From positions 1 to 5,915 of the forward strand of contig JAJISH010000018.1 in NCBI GenBank assembly GCA_022848825.1: a stretch of DNA of 5,915 nucleotides, written 5' to 3'. The notes beneath the pieces are model-generated. The model did no database searches and had not been told where the DNA came from. It was given only the letters and a program-made list of their open reading frames with translations. Position numbers and translations under genes: made by a program. Numbering within the stretch: position 1 is the stretch's first letter; each line of letters begins with the position of its first letter. Shown here piece by piece: positions 1 through 5,378 of the stretch. Source of the DNA: Thermoplasmatota archaeon. Lineage in GTDB: Archaea > Thermoplasmatota > Thermoplasmata > RBG-16-68-12 > JAGMCJ01.

Positions 1-703
1 CGTCCAGAACGAGGTTGATGGAGAACAGCTTCTCACGGTCCAGGAATCCGATGGCTTCGGCCATGTCCTCGTGGACTGGGTTGCCTTCCAATGACGTCGT
101 CCTGGCGGCCGGCTCCAAAGCGAACTTGTGGTTCGCCTCGATCGTCTCGTACGAAGAGACCCCGGGGAGTATCGACTTCCTCCCGCCAGTATAGCCAGCG
201 AAGTAGTGTGGTTCTACTGAGTTTATCAGAACGATCTTGTCGAATTCGAGGACTTTCTTGTTGACCCTCACAGGTGTTCCCCGCGATGTGACCCCGAGCT
301 CGACCATCTCGCTGTTCCTGGAGTCGTGATAGCCGATCCGATCCTTGTACTCGTGGTGGAACTTCCCGAAAATGGAGCCCATCTCGTCCTCGGTCGGGGC
401 CCTGTGAGACCCCGTGGCGATCAGGAACTCGGGCTTCTTGTGACGAAGGATCTCGCTCAGGCCCTCCAGCGCCTTCGCGGTGGGAGTCTGCCTTGTCGCA
501 TCGTTGACCACCACGAGGAATTCGCTACGACCGCTCAAGAACTCGGAAAGCGGTGTGAAGGATATCGGGTTCGACATCGCCTCTTTCAGAAGCCCGATCT
601 CATCCTTCGGTGGGACCTCTTTTGGCTCGAGGACTGTCACGTGGGCGCTCTCAGGGATTGCAGCCGAGAGGGTCCCGTCGCCATAAGGGACCTCCACTCT
701 CAC
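1..703 (-). CDS. larA: LarA-family nickel-pincer racemase/epimerase, C-terminus cut off by window edge
   Basis: Reading the minus strand from a GTG at 703-701 gives an open frame of 234 codons that leaves the window at base 1; LarA proteins are about 420 residues, so the N-terminal half or slightly more is here. Characterised LarA is a cytoplasmic lactate racemase using a nickel pincer nucleotide cofactor. Visible motifs: NDATRQTPT (68-75), ATGSHRAPTEDE (96-107), EPHYFAG (164-170), GGRKSILPG (173-181) and ETIEANH (186-192). H100, H166, K176 and H192 match the Lactobacillus plantarum LarA catalytic histidines 108 and 174, cofactor-bound lysine 184 and nickel ligand histidine 200, all with the same offset of 8, so the site looks intact. 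The start is chosen for the AGGTGGG site 6 bases upstream; a second in-frame GTG at 697 is possible. It begins 2 bases after the Hps-RraA stop, implying co-transcription. The substrate may be a 2-hydroxy acid other than lactate; the family is certain, the substrate is not. Confidence 0.93.
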   Translation of the reverse strand, partial: MRVEVPYGDGTLSAAIPESAHVTVLEPKEVPPKDEIGLLKEAMSNPISFTPLSEFLSGRSEFLVVVNDATRQTPTAKALEGLSEILRHKKPEFLIATGSHRAPTEDEMGSIFGKFHHEYKDRIGYHDSRNSEMVELGVTSRGTPVRVNKKVLEFDKIVLINSVEPHYFAGYTGGRKSILPGVSSYETIEANHKFALEPAARTTSLEGNPVHEDMAEAIGFLDREKLFSINLVLD

Positions 704-705
704 TA

Positions 706-2004
706 CTATCCCACCTTCTCCCACTTCTTCAGATCGAGAACCTGAGACAGGGTTGAGCCCCTCCGGATCTCCTCGCGGATCCTGTTCTCCCGCTCAAGGA
801 CGTCAAGGGCGCGGTTCGCGATCTCCACGGAAGCCCTCTTCGGAACGACGACGACGCCGGTCTCGTCTCCGACTATCCAGTCCCCTGGGGAGACCATCCG
901 CCCGCCACATGAGACCTCGCAATTGATTTCCCCGTGGCCTTTGGGCTCACCCGCGCGGGGGGATATGTGTCGCGAGAACAAGGGAAAAACCATTTCGGTT
1001 ATCTCATCGATGTCTCTGGCCGACCCGTCGATCACGACGCCGGCCACGTCCTTCATCCTGCAGCTCCACGAGGCCAGTTCGCCCCAGACCGCGACTCTTC
1101 CGCCCCCTGCATCGATGACTATCACTTCACCCTCCTGCGCGACATCGATTGCCTCCACGGGCTTCGCCCAGTCACCGTCGATCGTCTTCACCGTGACCGC
1201 CCGACCGACCATCTTCGTACCATGCGTTATGCGGGGGACTATGCCTTCCATTGGGCCCCTCCTCTGCATGGCGTCCGCTATGTTGGAAGTGGATACCTTC
1301 TCGAAGGCCTCCCTCAGGTCCTCCTCCCCGTACTTCTTGTAGAGGTCCGTCTTGACTATCTTCTGTGTCCTAAGGGCCTCCTTTATCGCTTCGGTGGCCT
1401 CCTTGACCTTGGCGGCCTTTATGATCGCCCCGCCCACGATGACGATGCTGGCACCGGCCTTCACGGCCTCCACCACGGTCTCAGAGTTCAGTCCACCCGC
1501 CACGGCCACGGGGACTCTCGCAACCTCACAGACCGCCCTGAGCGTCTCTAGCGGCCCTTTGGCTATCATCTGCTCATCGATGCTAACGTGCACGCAGAGA
1601 TAGTCGACCCCGAGCTCCTGGACCTCCTTTGCCCTCCGAACGGGATCCTCAACGCCTATCAGGTCCGCCATGATCTCCGACCCATAACGTCTCGCGGCCT
1701 TCACCGATTCCAGGATGGTTGTGTCATCCGCCTGCGCCATGATCACGACGATGTCCGAACCCGCCTTAGATGCAATCTCGACTTCGAATGCTCCAGTGTC
1801 CATCGTCTTCATGTCCGCGACGATTTTTCTATCAACGAACTCCTTCTTGAGCGCCCTGACCGATTCCATCCCCTCGCTTTTTATCAGCGGCGTTCCCGCC
1901 TCCAACCAGTCGACGCCGCCCTCAACGGACTCCCTCGCTATCTGAATGGCCCTATCAAGCTGCATCAGGTCAAGCGCGACCTGGAGTCTTGCCTCCTCCG
2001 CCAT
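706..2004 (-). CDS. hps: 3-hexulose-6-phosphate synthase fused to an RraA/HMG-CHA-aldolase-like domain
   Basis: 432 residues in two domains. Residues 5-210 are an OMP-decarboxylase-superfamily barrel: LQVALD (7-12), EAGTPLI (35-41), the D-x-K-x-x-D signature ADMKTMD (63-69; D64, K66, D69), CVHVSID (137-143), and phosphate-binding VAVAGGLN (166-173) and IVGGAII (189-195). This is the 3-hexulose-6-phosphate synthase pattern: formaldehyde plus ribulose 5-phosphate to hexulose 6-phosphate, run in reverse in many archaea to make pentose phosphate. Residues about 225-425 form an RraA-like domain (STSNIADAM 238-246, VIVIDAGGG 294-302, WGELAS 307-312, DGSARDIDE 326-334). Fusions of this kind are known in archaea as bifunctional hexulose-6-phosphate synthase/ribonuclease regulator. 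The frame is open back to 2124, but the ATG at 2004 is preferred because the barrel begins at once and a TATA element lies 26 bases before it; the 40 extra upstream residues resemble nothing in the family and would overlap the divergent promoter and gene. No Shine-Dalgarno site precedes it, fitting leaderless translation. The isomerase partner is not in the window. Confidence 0.93.
   Translation of the reverse strand: MAEEARLQVALDLMQLDRAIQIARESVEGGVDWLEAGTPLIKSEGMESVRALKKEFVDRKIVADMKTMDTGAFEVEIASKAGSDIVVIMAQADDTTILESVKAARRYGSEIMADLIGVEDPVRRAKEVQELGVDYLCVHVSIDEQMIAKGPLETLRAVCEVARVPVAVAGGLNSETVVEAVKAGASIVIVGGAIIKAAKVKEATEAIKEALRTQKIVKTDLYKKYGEEDLREAFEKVSTSNIADAMQRRGPMEGIVPRITHGTKMVGRAVTVKTIDGDWAKPVEAIDVAQEGEVIVIDAGGGRVAVWGELASWSCRMKDVAGVVIDGSARDIDEITEMVFPLFSRHISPRAGEPKGHGEINCEVSCGGRMVSPGDWIVGDETGVVVVPKRASVEIANRALDVLERENRIREEIRRGSTLSQVLDLKKWEKVG
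710..716 (-). promoter_or_regulatory. Ribosome binding site of larA
   Basis: The minus strand reads AGGTGGG six bases before the GTG at 703, close to the archaeal consensus GGAGGTGA. It lies inside the last codons of the upstream Hps-RraA gene and decides the GTG start. There is no room for a separate promoter, so larA depends on the upstream message. Confidence 0.6.
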
Positions 2005-2025
2005 GGTTCGGCAACACACATCGCG

Positions 2026-2034
2026 ATTTAAAAA
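2026..2034 (-). promoter_or_regulatory. TATA box of the hps-larA operon, predicted leaderless
   Basis: The minus strand reads TTTTTAAAT here, its centre 26 bases before the ATG at 2004. Archaeal transcription starts about 25-27 bases after the TATA centre, so the transcript should begin at or next to the start codon. The absence of any Shine-Dalgarno sequence in the 20 bases before the ATG agrees. Position of the transcription start is inferred. Confidence 0.6.
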
Positions 2035-2084
2035 CGTATCGTCGAACCCAGCCGTGTTTCTTGGCCTGATATCGACAAGAAAAG

Positions 2085-2092
2085 AAATATAA
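2085..2092 (+). promoter_or_regulatory. TATA box of the KaiC-like operon, predicted leaderless
   Basis: AAATATAA preceded by an A-rich stretch (ACAAGAAAAG) that can serve as BRE. Its centre is about 29 bases before the ATG at 2118, so the message should have a leader of zero to four bases. No Shine-Dalgarno sequence precedes the ATG. It is back to back with the hps promoter, the two TATA boxes being about 58 bases apart. Confidence 0.6.
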
Positions 2093-2117
2093 GAAGCCTG
2101 TATGATAGGGTCTGAGA

Positions 2118-2885
2118 ATGGCACCTAAGGTGGACCTTTCAACCTCGACCCGGGAGAGATGCGTAACAGGTATCCAGGGCCTGGACAACGCCCTCGACGG
2201 AGGGATACCGAGAGGGAACACGATCCTCGTCACTGGCAGTTGCGGAACAGGAAAGACTACCCTGAGCCTCGAGTTCCTCGTTCACGGAGCGCTTGACGGC
2301 GAGACGTGTCTGTTCATATCCGTCACGGAGGCTTCCTCCAAGCTGCTGACGAACATCATTCCGTACGACTTCTTCGAGGAGAGCCTGATAAAGAAGGGAA
2401 AGCTCATCTTCGTCGACATGCCGGTCGTCTACGAAAGACTGGGTCTGAATAAGCTGGAGTTCTCGTTGGAAGAGGTGGATGTCCTTGTGAGAGCGGTAGC
2501 GGACATTGTCAAGGAGATGGACGTGAAGAGACTCGTCATAGACTCCATAACATCCGTCTGCTACAGGCTCAGGACCCAGGAGAAGATCAGAGACTTCATT
2601 CTCAAGATCGGAGCGACGCTGTCCTCACTCGGCTGTACCAGCGTACTCGTCTCCGAGATATCCCCCGCAGAGGAGAGATACTCTCTTTTCGGCGTCGAAG
2701 AGGCAATCGCGGACGGGATAATATTCATGGGCAATCTGGAGAGGAGAGGGGACCTGCTCAGAACACTGCAGGTAGTGAAGATGAGGGGGACCCAGCACTC
2801 GCGGACGAAGTATGTCTTGGACCTGACTTCGGCTGGAGTCCTCTTGGTGCCTCTGCTGAAGGGAGGGAGCGTGGCTGGAGGATAG
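2118..2885 (+). CDS. KaiC-like RecA-fold ATPase with intact Walker A (single domain)
   Basis: 255 residues, the usual size of a single-domain archaeal KaiC-like protein. It opens with the family start TGIQGLDNALDGGIPRG (17-33), then a Walker A loop GSCGTGKTT (40-48; K46, T47), the strand and acidic switch FISVTEAS (66-73), Walker B RLVIDS (138-143; D142), and the C-terminal ATP-contact strand VVKMRGTQHS (219-228). At the position of the KaiC catalytic glutamate pair only E71 is acidic; the first is T70, so hydrolysis may be slow. There is no second ATPase domain, no membrane segment and no signal peptide; it should be cytoplasmic. First gene of a three-gene operon, 5 bases before the next start. 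KaiC-like proteins have been proposed from comparative genomics as signalling hubs in archaea, and FlaH of the archaellum is a relative; nothing here shows it is FlaH, since the archaellum genes are absent. Family call firm, role unknown. Confidence 0.9.
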   Translation: MAPKVDLSTSTRERCVTGIQGLDNALDGGIPRGNTILVTGSCGTGKTTLSLEFLVHGALDGETCLFISVTEASSKLLTNIIPYDFFEESLIKKGKLIFVDMPVVYERLGLNKLEFSLEEVDVLVRAVADIVKEMDVKRLVIDSITSVCYRLRTQEKIRDFILKIGATLSSLGCTSVLVSEISPAEERYSLFGVEEAIADGIIFMGNLERRGDLLRTLQVVKMRGTQHSRTKYVLDLTSAGVLLVPLLKGGSVAGG

Positions 2886-2890
2886 AGGCT

Positions 2891-3460
2891 ATGAGTGTGA
2901 CCACCAACGTTGCTGAGAAGCTTCTGACCCTGCCCGAGTCGTCGGCGGTCGCGCTGCAGATACGGGCGGAGCACTACTTCGACGTTATCAGGGGCATCCT
3001 CGACAACTTCGCTGTCAAGAAGGAGCTGGACAGCATCTACATCACATCGACCATACCGTCGCAATCGATAGTCAACGCACTCCAGGTCCTCGAGATAGAC
3101 ATGTCCAACATCTACTTCGTGGACTGCATATCCCAGATAATGATGAGCATGGCATCCAAGCACGAACACACCATCTACGTGGAGAGCCCGACAATGCTGG
3201 AGAACCTGATGCTCAAGGTCGAGTACCTGATAAAGAGAACAGAAGGGAAGAACGACATCATCATCCTGGACTCCATCAACTCGCTCGCAATCCACAACAA
3301 CACGAAGATACTCTCTGAGTTCCTTCACCTTCTCGTCAACAATCTCAGGGCCAAGAAGGCGTACACAGTGATATTCTCCATGGAGGAATACAGGTCCGAG
3401 GATATCTCGAACATGCTCAATATCGTGGTTGACGAGACGATCGTCGCGGCGGGTGAGTAG
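2891..3460 (+). CDS. P-loop-less RecA/KaiC-like protein (probable pseudo-ATPase)
   Basis: 189 residues; I do not recognise a named family, but the layout is that of a cut-down KaiC core. A strand SIYITSTIPS (48-57) is followed by a helix and a second strand NIYFVDCIS (73-81), and a Walker B-like strand IIILDSINSLA (123-133; D127), then a helix and a strand YTVIFSMEEY (158-167). The N-terminal GLD..GGIPRG stretch and the whole Walker A loop are missing, and so is the C-terminal V-K-x-R-G strand, so it should not bind ATP in the usual way. No signal peptide or membrane span. The ATG is preceded by GGAGG (2877-2881), embedded in the last codons of the upstream gene. It is flanked by two KaiC-like genes with gaps of 5 and 1 bases, which suggests a stoichiometric partner or scaffold. 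The fold is inferred from strand pattern and context, not from a clear signature. Confidence 0.75.
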   Translation: MSVTTNVAEKLLTLPESSAVALQIRAEHYFDVIRGILDNFAVKKELDSIYITSTIPSQSIVNALQVLEIDMSNIYFVDCISQIMMSMASKHEHTIYVESPTMLENLMLKVEYLIKRTEGKNDIIILDSINSLAIHNNTKILSEFLHLLVNNLRAKKAYTVIFSMEEYRSEDISNMLNIVVDETIVAAGE

Positions 3461-3461
3461 A

Positions 3462-4199
3462 ATGGACACGGTGCCAACAGGAATCCCCGCTCTGGACAAG
3501 GCCCTCATGGATGGGATACCCAGGGGCTTCACGCTGCTTGTCGCGGGACCGCCCGGCTCTGGGACAGAGCTCTTTGCGAAGCAGTTCGCAAGCGCGGGGA
3601 TAGACTCCGAGAACGTCGCCTACTTCACCACGACGGAGAGGGATCTGGACGTCACGTCCACGATGGAGCACTTCGGCTGGAAGTCGAGCATGAAGATAGT
3701 CAACATCGCTGACCAGTACTACGAGAACGTGCTATCCAAGGAGCTCGAGATAAGCCGCTACCGCCAGGAGGGGATAACGATGAAGGATCTCATGGCTGCC
3801 ACGAAGGAGAAGGTGGATGACAGGGGCGGGATAAACTTCCTCACCGCCCTGACGTACGAGACATCCAGACTGGATCCTCCGTTCCGAGTCGTGGTGGACT
3901 CGCTGGACTTCTTCCTGGAGTACTACGACCATGTGGATGTCCTTTCCTCCCTGAGGACGATAAAGGGTCACACCCAGCATCAGGAGGGAGTGGCTCTGCT
4001 CACACTGTTAACGGGAGTCTATGCTACTCGCACCCAGAGCAGCGTTGAGGAGATAGTAGACTGCTCGATCGAGCTTCAGAGGGAGAGGGTAGAGAACAAG
4101 TTCAAGAACTACCTTGTCATCAGGAAAGTGAGGAACCATCCAGAGATGACTGGAATCCACGAGTACACCATAACGAAAGAGGGTATCACACCGAAATAA
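3462..4199 (+). CDS. KaiC-like protein with degraded Walker A (Lys to Thr)
   Basis: 245 residues. It starts directly with the family motif VPTGIPALDKAL (4-15) and DGIPRG (17-22). The Walker A position reads GPPGSGTE (29-36): the loop glycines remain, but the phosphate-binding lysine is T35 and the following Thr/Ser is E36, so normal ATP hydrolysis is unlikely. Other family landmarks persist: the acidic switch TTTERD (56-61), Walker B RVVVDS (142-147; D146) and a C-terminal strand YLVIRKVRNHPEMTGIHEY (217-235) ending in the usual G-I turn. The ATG at 3462 is chosen because GGTGA (3452-3456) sits 5 bases before it and homology begins at residue 4; a TTG at 3429 in the same frame would only add 11 basic residues that overlap the upstream gene. 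Only one base separates it from the preceding stop. The pilin promoter begins 31 bases after its stop, so the operon probably ends here; no clear hairpin terminator is visible. Confidence 0.88.
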   Translation: MDTVPTGIPALDKALMDGIPRGFTLLVAGPPGSGTELFAKQFASAGIDSENVAYFTTTERDLDVTSTMEHFGWKSSMKIVNIADQYYENVLSKELEISRYRQEGITMKDLMAATKEKVDDRGGINFLTALTYETSRLDPPFRVVVDSLDFFLEYYDHVDVLSSLRTIKGHTQHQEGVALLTLLTGVYATRTQSSVEEIVDCSIELQRERVENKFKNYLVIRKVRNHPEMTGIHEYTITKEGITPK

Positions 4200-4230
4200 C
4201 TGGTGCTCGTTCCTGTTATCGATTCTTCAA

Positions 4231-4245
4231 GCGAAACGTTTATAT
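4231..4245 (+). promoter_or_regulatory. BRE/TATA promoter of the pilin genes
   Basis: GCGAAAC (BRE-like, 4231-4237) is followed by TTTATAT (4239-4245), the most consensus-like archaeal promoter in the window. Transcription is expected to start near 4266-4270, giving a leader of about 30 bases that contains a hairpin and a Shine-Dalgarno site, unlike the leaderless genes upstream. It separates the pilins from the KaiC-like operon. Confidence 0.75.
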
Positions 4246-4267
4246 CGGACAGAGCCTAAAGTAATAG

Positions 4268-4291
4268 CTGTAGGGTAACCTACAGGAGTGA
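4268..4291 (+). promoter_or_regulatory. 5' leader hairpin with GUAA tetraloop overlapping the pilin 1 ribosome binding site
   Basis: CTGTAGG (4268-4274) and CCTACAG (4279-4285) pair perfectly over 7 bases around a GTAA loop, a GNRA-type tetraloop. The Shine-Dalgarno sequence AGGAGTGA (4284-4291), six bases before the ATG at 4298, shares its first two bases with the stem. The stem would lie at or very near the predicted 5' end of the mRNA. Possible roles are message stabilisation or tuning of translation; which one is inference. Confidence 0.6.
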
Positions 4292-4297
4292 CACAAC

Positions 4298-4774
4298 ATG
4301 AAGTACATACGAAGGAATGAGAAGGCTGTGTCTCCGGTTATTGCTACCATTCTCATGGTGGCAATTACCGTGGTACTTGCAGCTGTGCTGTACGTGATGG
4401 TGTCCGGTCTGATCGGCACTGGCACGACAGGTGCGCCGACCGCGGATATGATAGCCTCTTCGACACCGGAGGGATATGAACTCGAAGTCGCGCCGCCCAG
4501 CAGATCGGAAGGACTCAGCGCCTACAAGATCTCTGTCCTGAAGGATGGCACACCATGGAGCAATATGCCTGTGGTAGTGTCAGGAGGAATGGCCATAAAG
4601 AATTCGGGTGGAGATGAATGGCTGAACTTCACCGACCTGACGAGCGATGAGAAGCTAACTGGCGGGGACTTCTTCACCTTGGAGGACCTGGCGTCGGGCT
4701 CGAAGTATGAGGTCGTTCTGCTCTGGGCGTCAACCGACAACAAGATAACGAGCGAAGAAATGAACGTGCCGTAG
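4298..4774 (+). CDS. Archaeal type IV pilin 1 (class III signal sequence)
   Basis: 158 residues. The N-terminus is the archaeal type IV pilin signature: a short basic leader (residues 1-10, ending NEKA), then VSPVIATILMVAIT (11-24) and a hydrophobic helix to about residue 38. Archaeal prepilin peptidase (PibD/EppA type) should cut after A10, leaving a mature protein of 148 residues whose helix packs in the filament core. The rest is a probable beta-rich surface domain, with KLTGGDFFTL (119-128) and EVVLLWAS (138-145). One N-glycosylation sequon (NFT, 110-112) and no cysteine. The ATG is fixed by AGGAGTGA six bases upstream. It has its own strong promoter and is closed by a terminator overlapping its stop codon. 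It could be a structural pilin or an adhesion pilin; the assembly machinery is not in the window. It is not an archaellin by its VSPVI signature, which is typical of the non-archaellum pilins. Confidence 0.92.
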   Translation: MKYIRRNEKAVSPVIATILMVAITVVLAAVLYVMVSGLIGTGTTGAPTADMIASSTPEGYELEVAPPSRSEGLSAYKISVLKDGTPWSNMPVVVSGGMAIKNSGGDEWLNFTDLTSDEKLTGGDFFTLEDLASGSKYEVVLLWASTDNKITSEEMNVP

Positions 4775-4806
4775 AGGTCTTAGGACCTCTCTCTTTCTTT
4801 TTTTTC
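4773..4806 (+). terminator. Hairpin plus poly-T terminator between the pilin genes
   Basis: AGAGGTC (4773-4779) pairs with GACCTCT (4784-4790) around a TTAG loop and is followed by CTCTTTC and an unbroken run of T (4797-4805). The stem begins within the pilin 1 stop codon. Poly-T alone terminates archaeal RNA polymerase, and here a stable stem is added. Read-through would be needed to reach pilin 2. Confidence 0.75.
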
Positions 4807-4833
4807 TCGAACGATTCCAGAGGGGATGAGTCC

Positions 4834-5274
4834 GTGAACACGAGAGGAGTGTCTCCCGTCATAGCCGTAGTGTTAATGGTAGCTATCACTGTCGTTCTTG
4901 CATCCGTCGTATACATCACGGTTTCCTCGCTTGTGACCAGCACGTCGAGTCCACCGCCGTTGATTTTTCTCTCTAAGCTAACCTCGGACCCGGGAACTGC
5001 TGCTTTCGAAGTGACTGGGGCACCCGAGAACCCTCTGGCCTACCGCCTCTTCTCCGCGGTGCTGCTCATCAATGGAACAGTCGACGAGGCGAGCAGGATG
5101 GATCCGTTGGAACCGGGAACGGTCGGCAACGTCACGTATATCGACTTTGATGGCAAGCTCACGAAAGGAGACAAATTCACAGTCTCTGTGGTCCCCGACA
5201 CGGACTATGATCTAGCCATCATATGGAGGAGTTCGGGAGACAAGAGCTTTGGCGTGTCCTGGTCCGAGCAATAG
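4834..5274 (+). CDS. Archaeal type IV pilin 2, paralogue of pilin 1
   Basis: 146 residues with a very short leader MNTRG, a predicted prepilin cleavage after G5, then VSPVIAVVLMVAIT (6-19) and hydrophobic residues to about 34. A proline/serine linker (35-43) leads into a beta-rich domain. Its end, KLTKGDKFTV (108-117) and YDLAIIWRSSGDK (125-137), lines up with the end of pilin 1, so the two are paralogues with diverged middles; synonymous differences in the conserved N-terminal coding region suggest an old duplication. Two sequons: NGT (80-82) and NVT (99-101). The start is GTG at 4834, with AGGGG (4820-4824) before it; an ATG at 4826 meets a stop after three codons. Only 59 bases separate it from pilin 1, and no TATA box is visible between terminator and start, so it is probably expressed by read-through as a lower-abundance pilin. 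Confidence 0.9.
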   Translation: MNTRGVSPVIAVVLMVAITVVLASVVYITVSSLVTSTSSPPPLIFLSKLTSDPGTAAFEVTGAPENPLAYRLFSAVLLINGTVDEASRMDPLEPGTVGNVTYIDFDGKLTKGDKFTVSVVPDTDYDLAIIWRSSGDKSFGVSWSEQ

Positions 5275-5306
5275 GCGACTGGATTGGCGGCGAATCTCGC
5301 GATGTG

Positions 5307-5330
5307 GGAATGGTTTAATAGGGACATTCC
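5307..5330 (+). promoter_or_regulatory. Candidate promoter of the small membrane protein, TATA flanked by an inverted repeat
   Basis: TTTAATA (5314-5320) lies 59 bases before the ATG at 5379 and would start transcription near 5343, giving a leader of about 36 bases. GGAATG (5307-5312) and CATTCC (5325-5330) form a perfect 6-base inverted repeat on either side of the TATA box, a possible operator. No strong BRE is visible. A 6-base repeat can occur by chance, so the operator idea is weak. Confidence 0.4.
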
Positions 5331-5378
5331 ATAACGTGCTACGTAGGGATTGTCCCCACAGGATTCGGGAGAATTAGG

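Noticed and set aside
326..745. Plus-strand open frame of 139 codons at the left side
   Set aside because: It lies opposite the LarA frame, whose active-site residues are all in place on the minus strand.
934..1551. Plus-strand open frame of 205 codons inside the Hps-RraA gene
   Set aside because: Antisense to a gene with clear catalytic motifs; the product is a His/Arg/Leu-rich low-information sequence without any recognisable domain.
2005..2048. GGTTCG (2005-2010) and CGAACC (2043-2048) inverted repeat around the hps TATA box
   Set aside because: Only 6 bases with a 32-base spacer; in about 100 bases of sequence such a pair is expected by chance.
2005..2124. N-terminal extension of Hps-RraA to the ATG at 2124
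   Set aside because: The 40 added residues do not resemble the family, would cover both divergent promoters and overlap the start of the KaiC-like gene.
3429..3461. TTG start extending the third KaiC-like protein by 11 residues
   Set aside because: Family homology begins at residue 4 after the ATG at 3462, which has GGTGA at the right distance; the extension would only overlap the previous gene.
2561..3532. Long minus-strand open frame (323 codons) opposite the KaiC-like genes
   Set aside because: It is antisense to three well-supported genes, rich in His/Val/Asp runs typical of a mirrored coding strand, and shows no family motif or ribosome site.
5287..5301. GCGA-ATC-TCGC mini-hairpin after pilin 2 as a terminator
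   Set aside because: Four base pairs, a three-base loop and no T-run; not enough to call a terminator.
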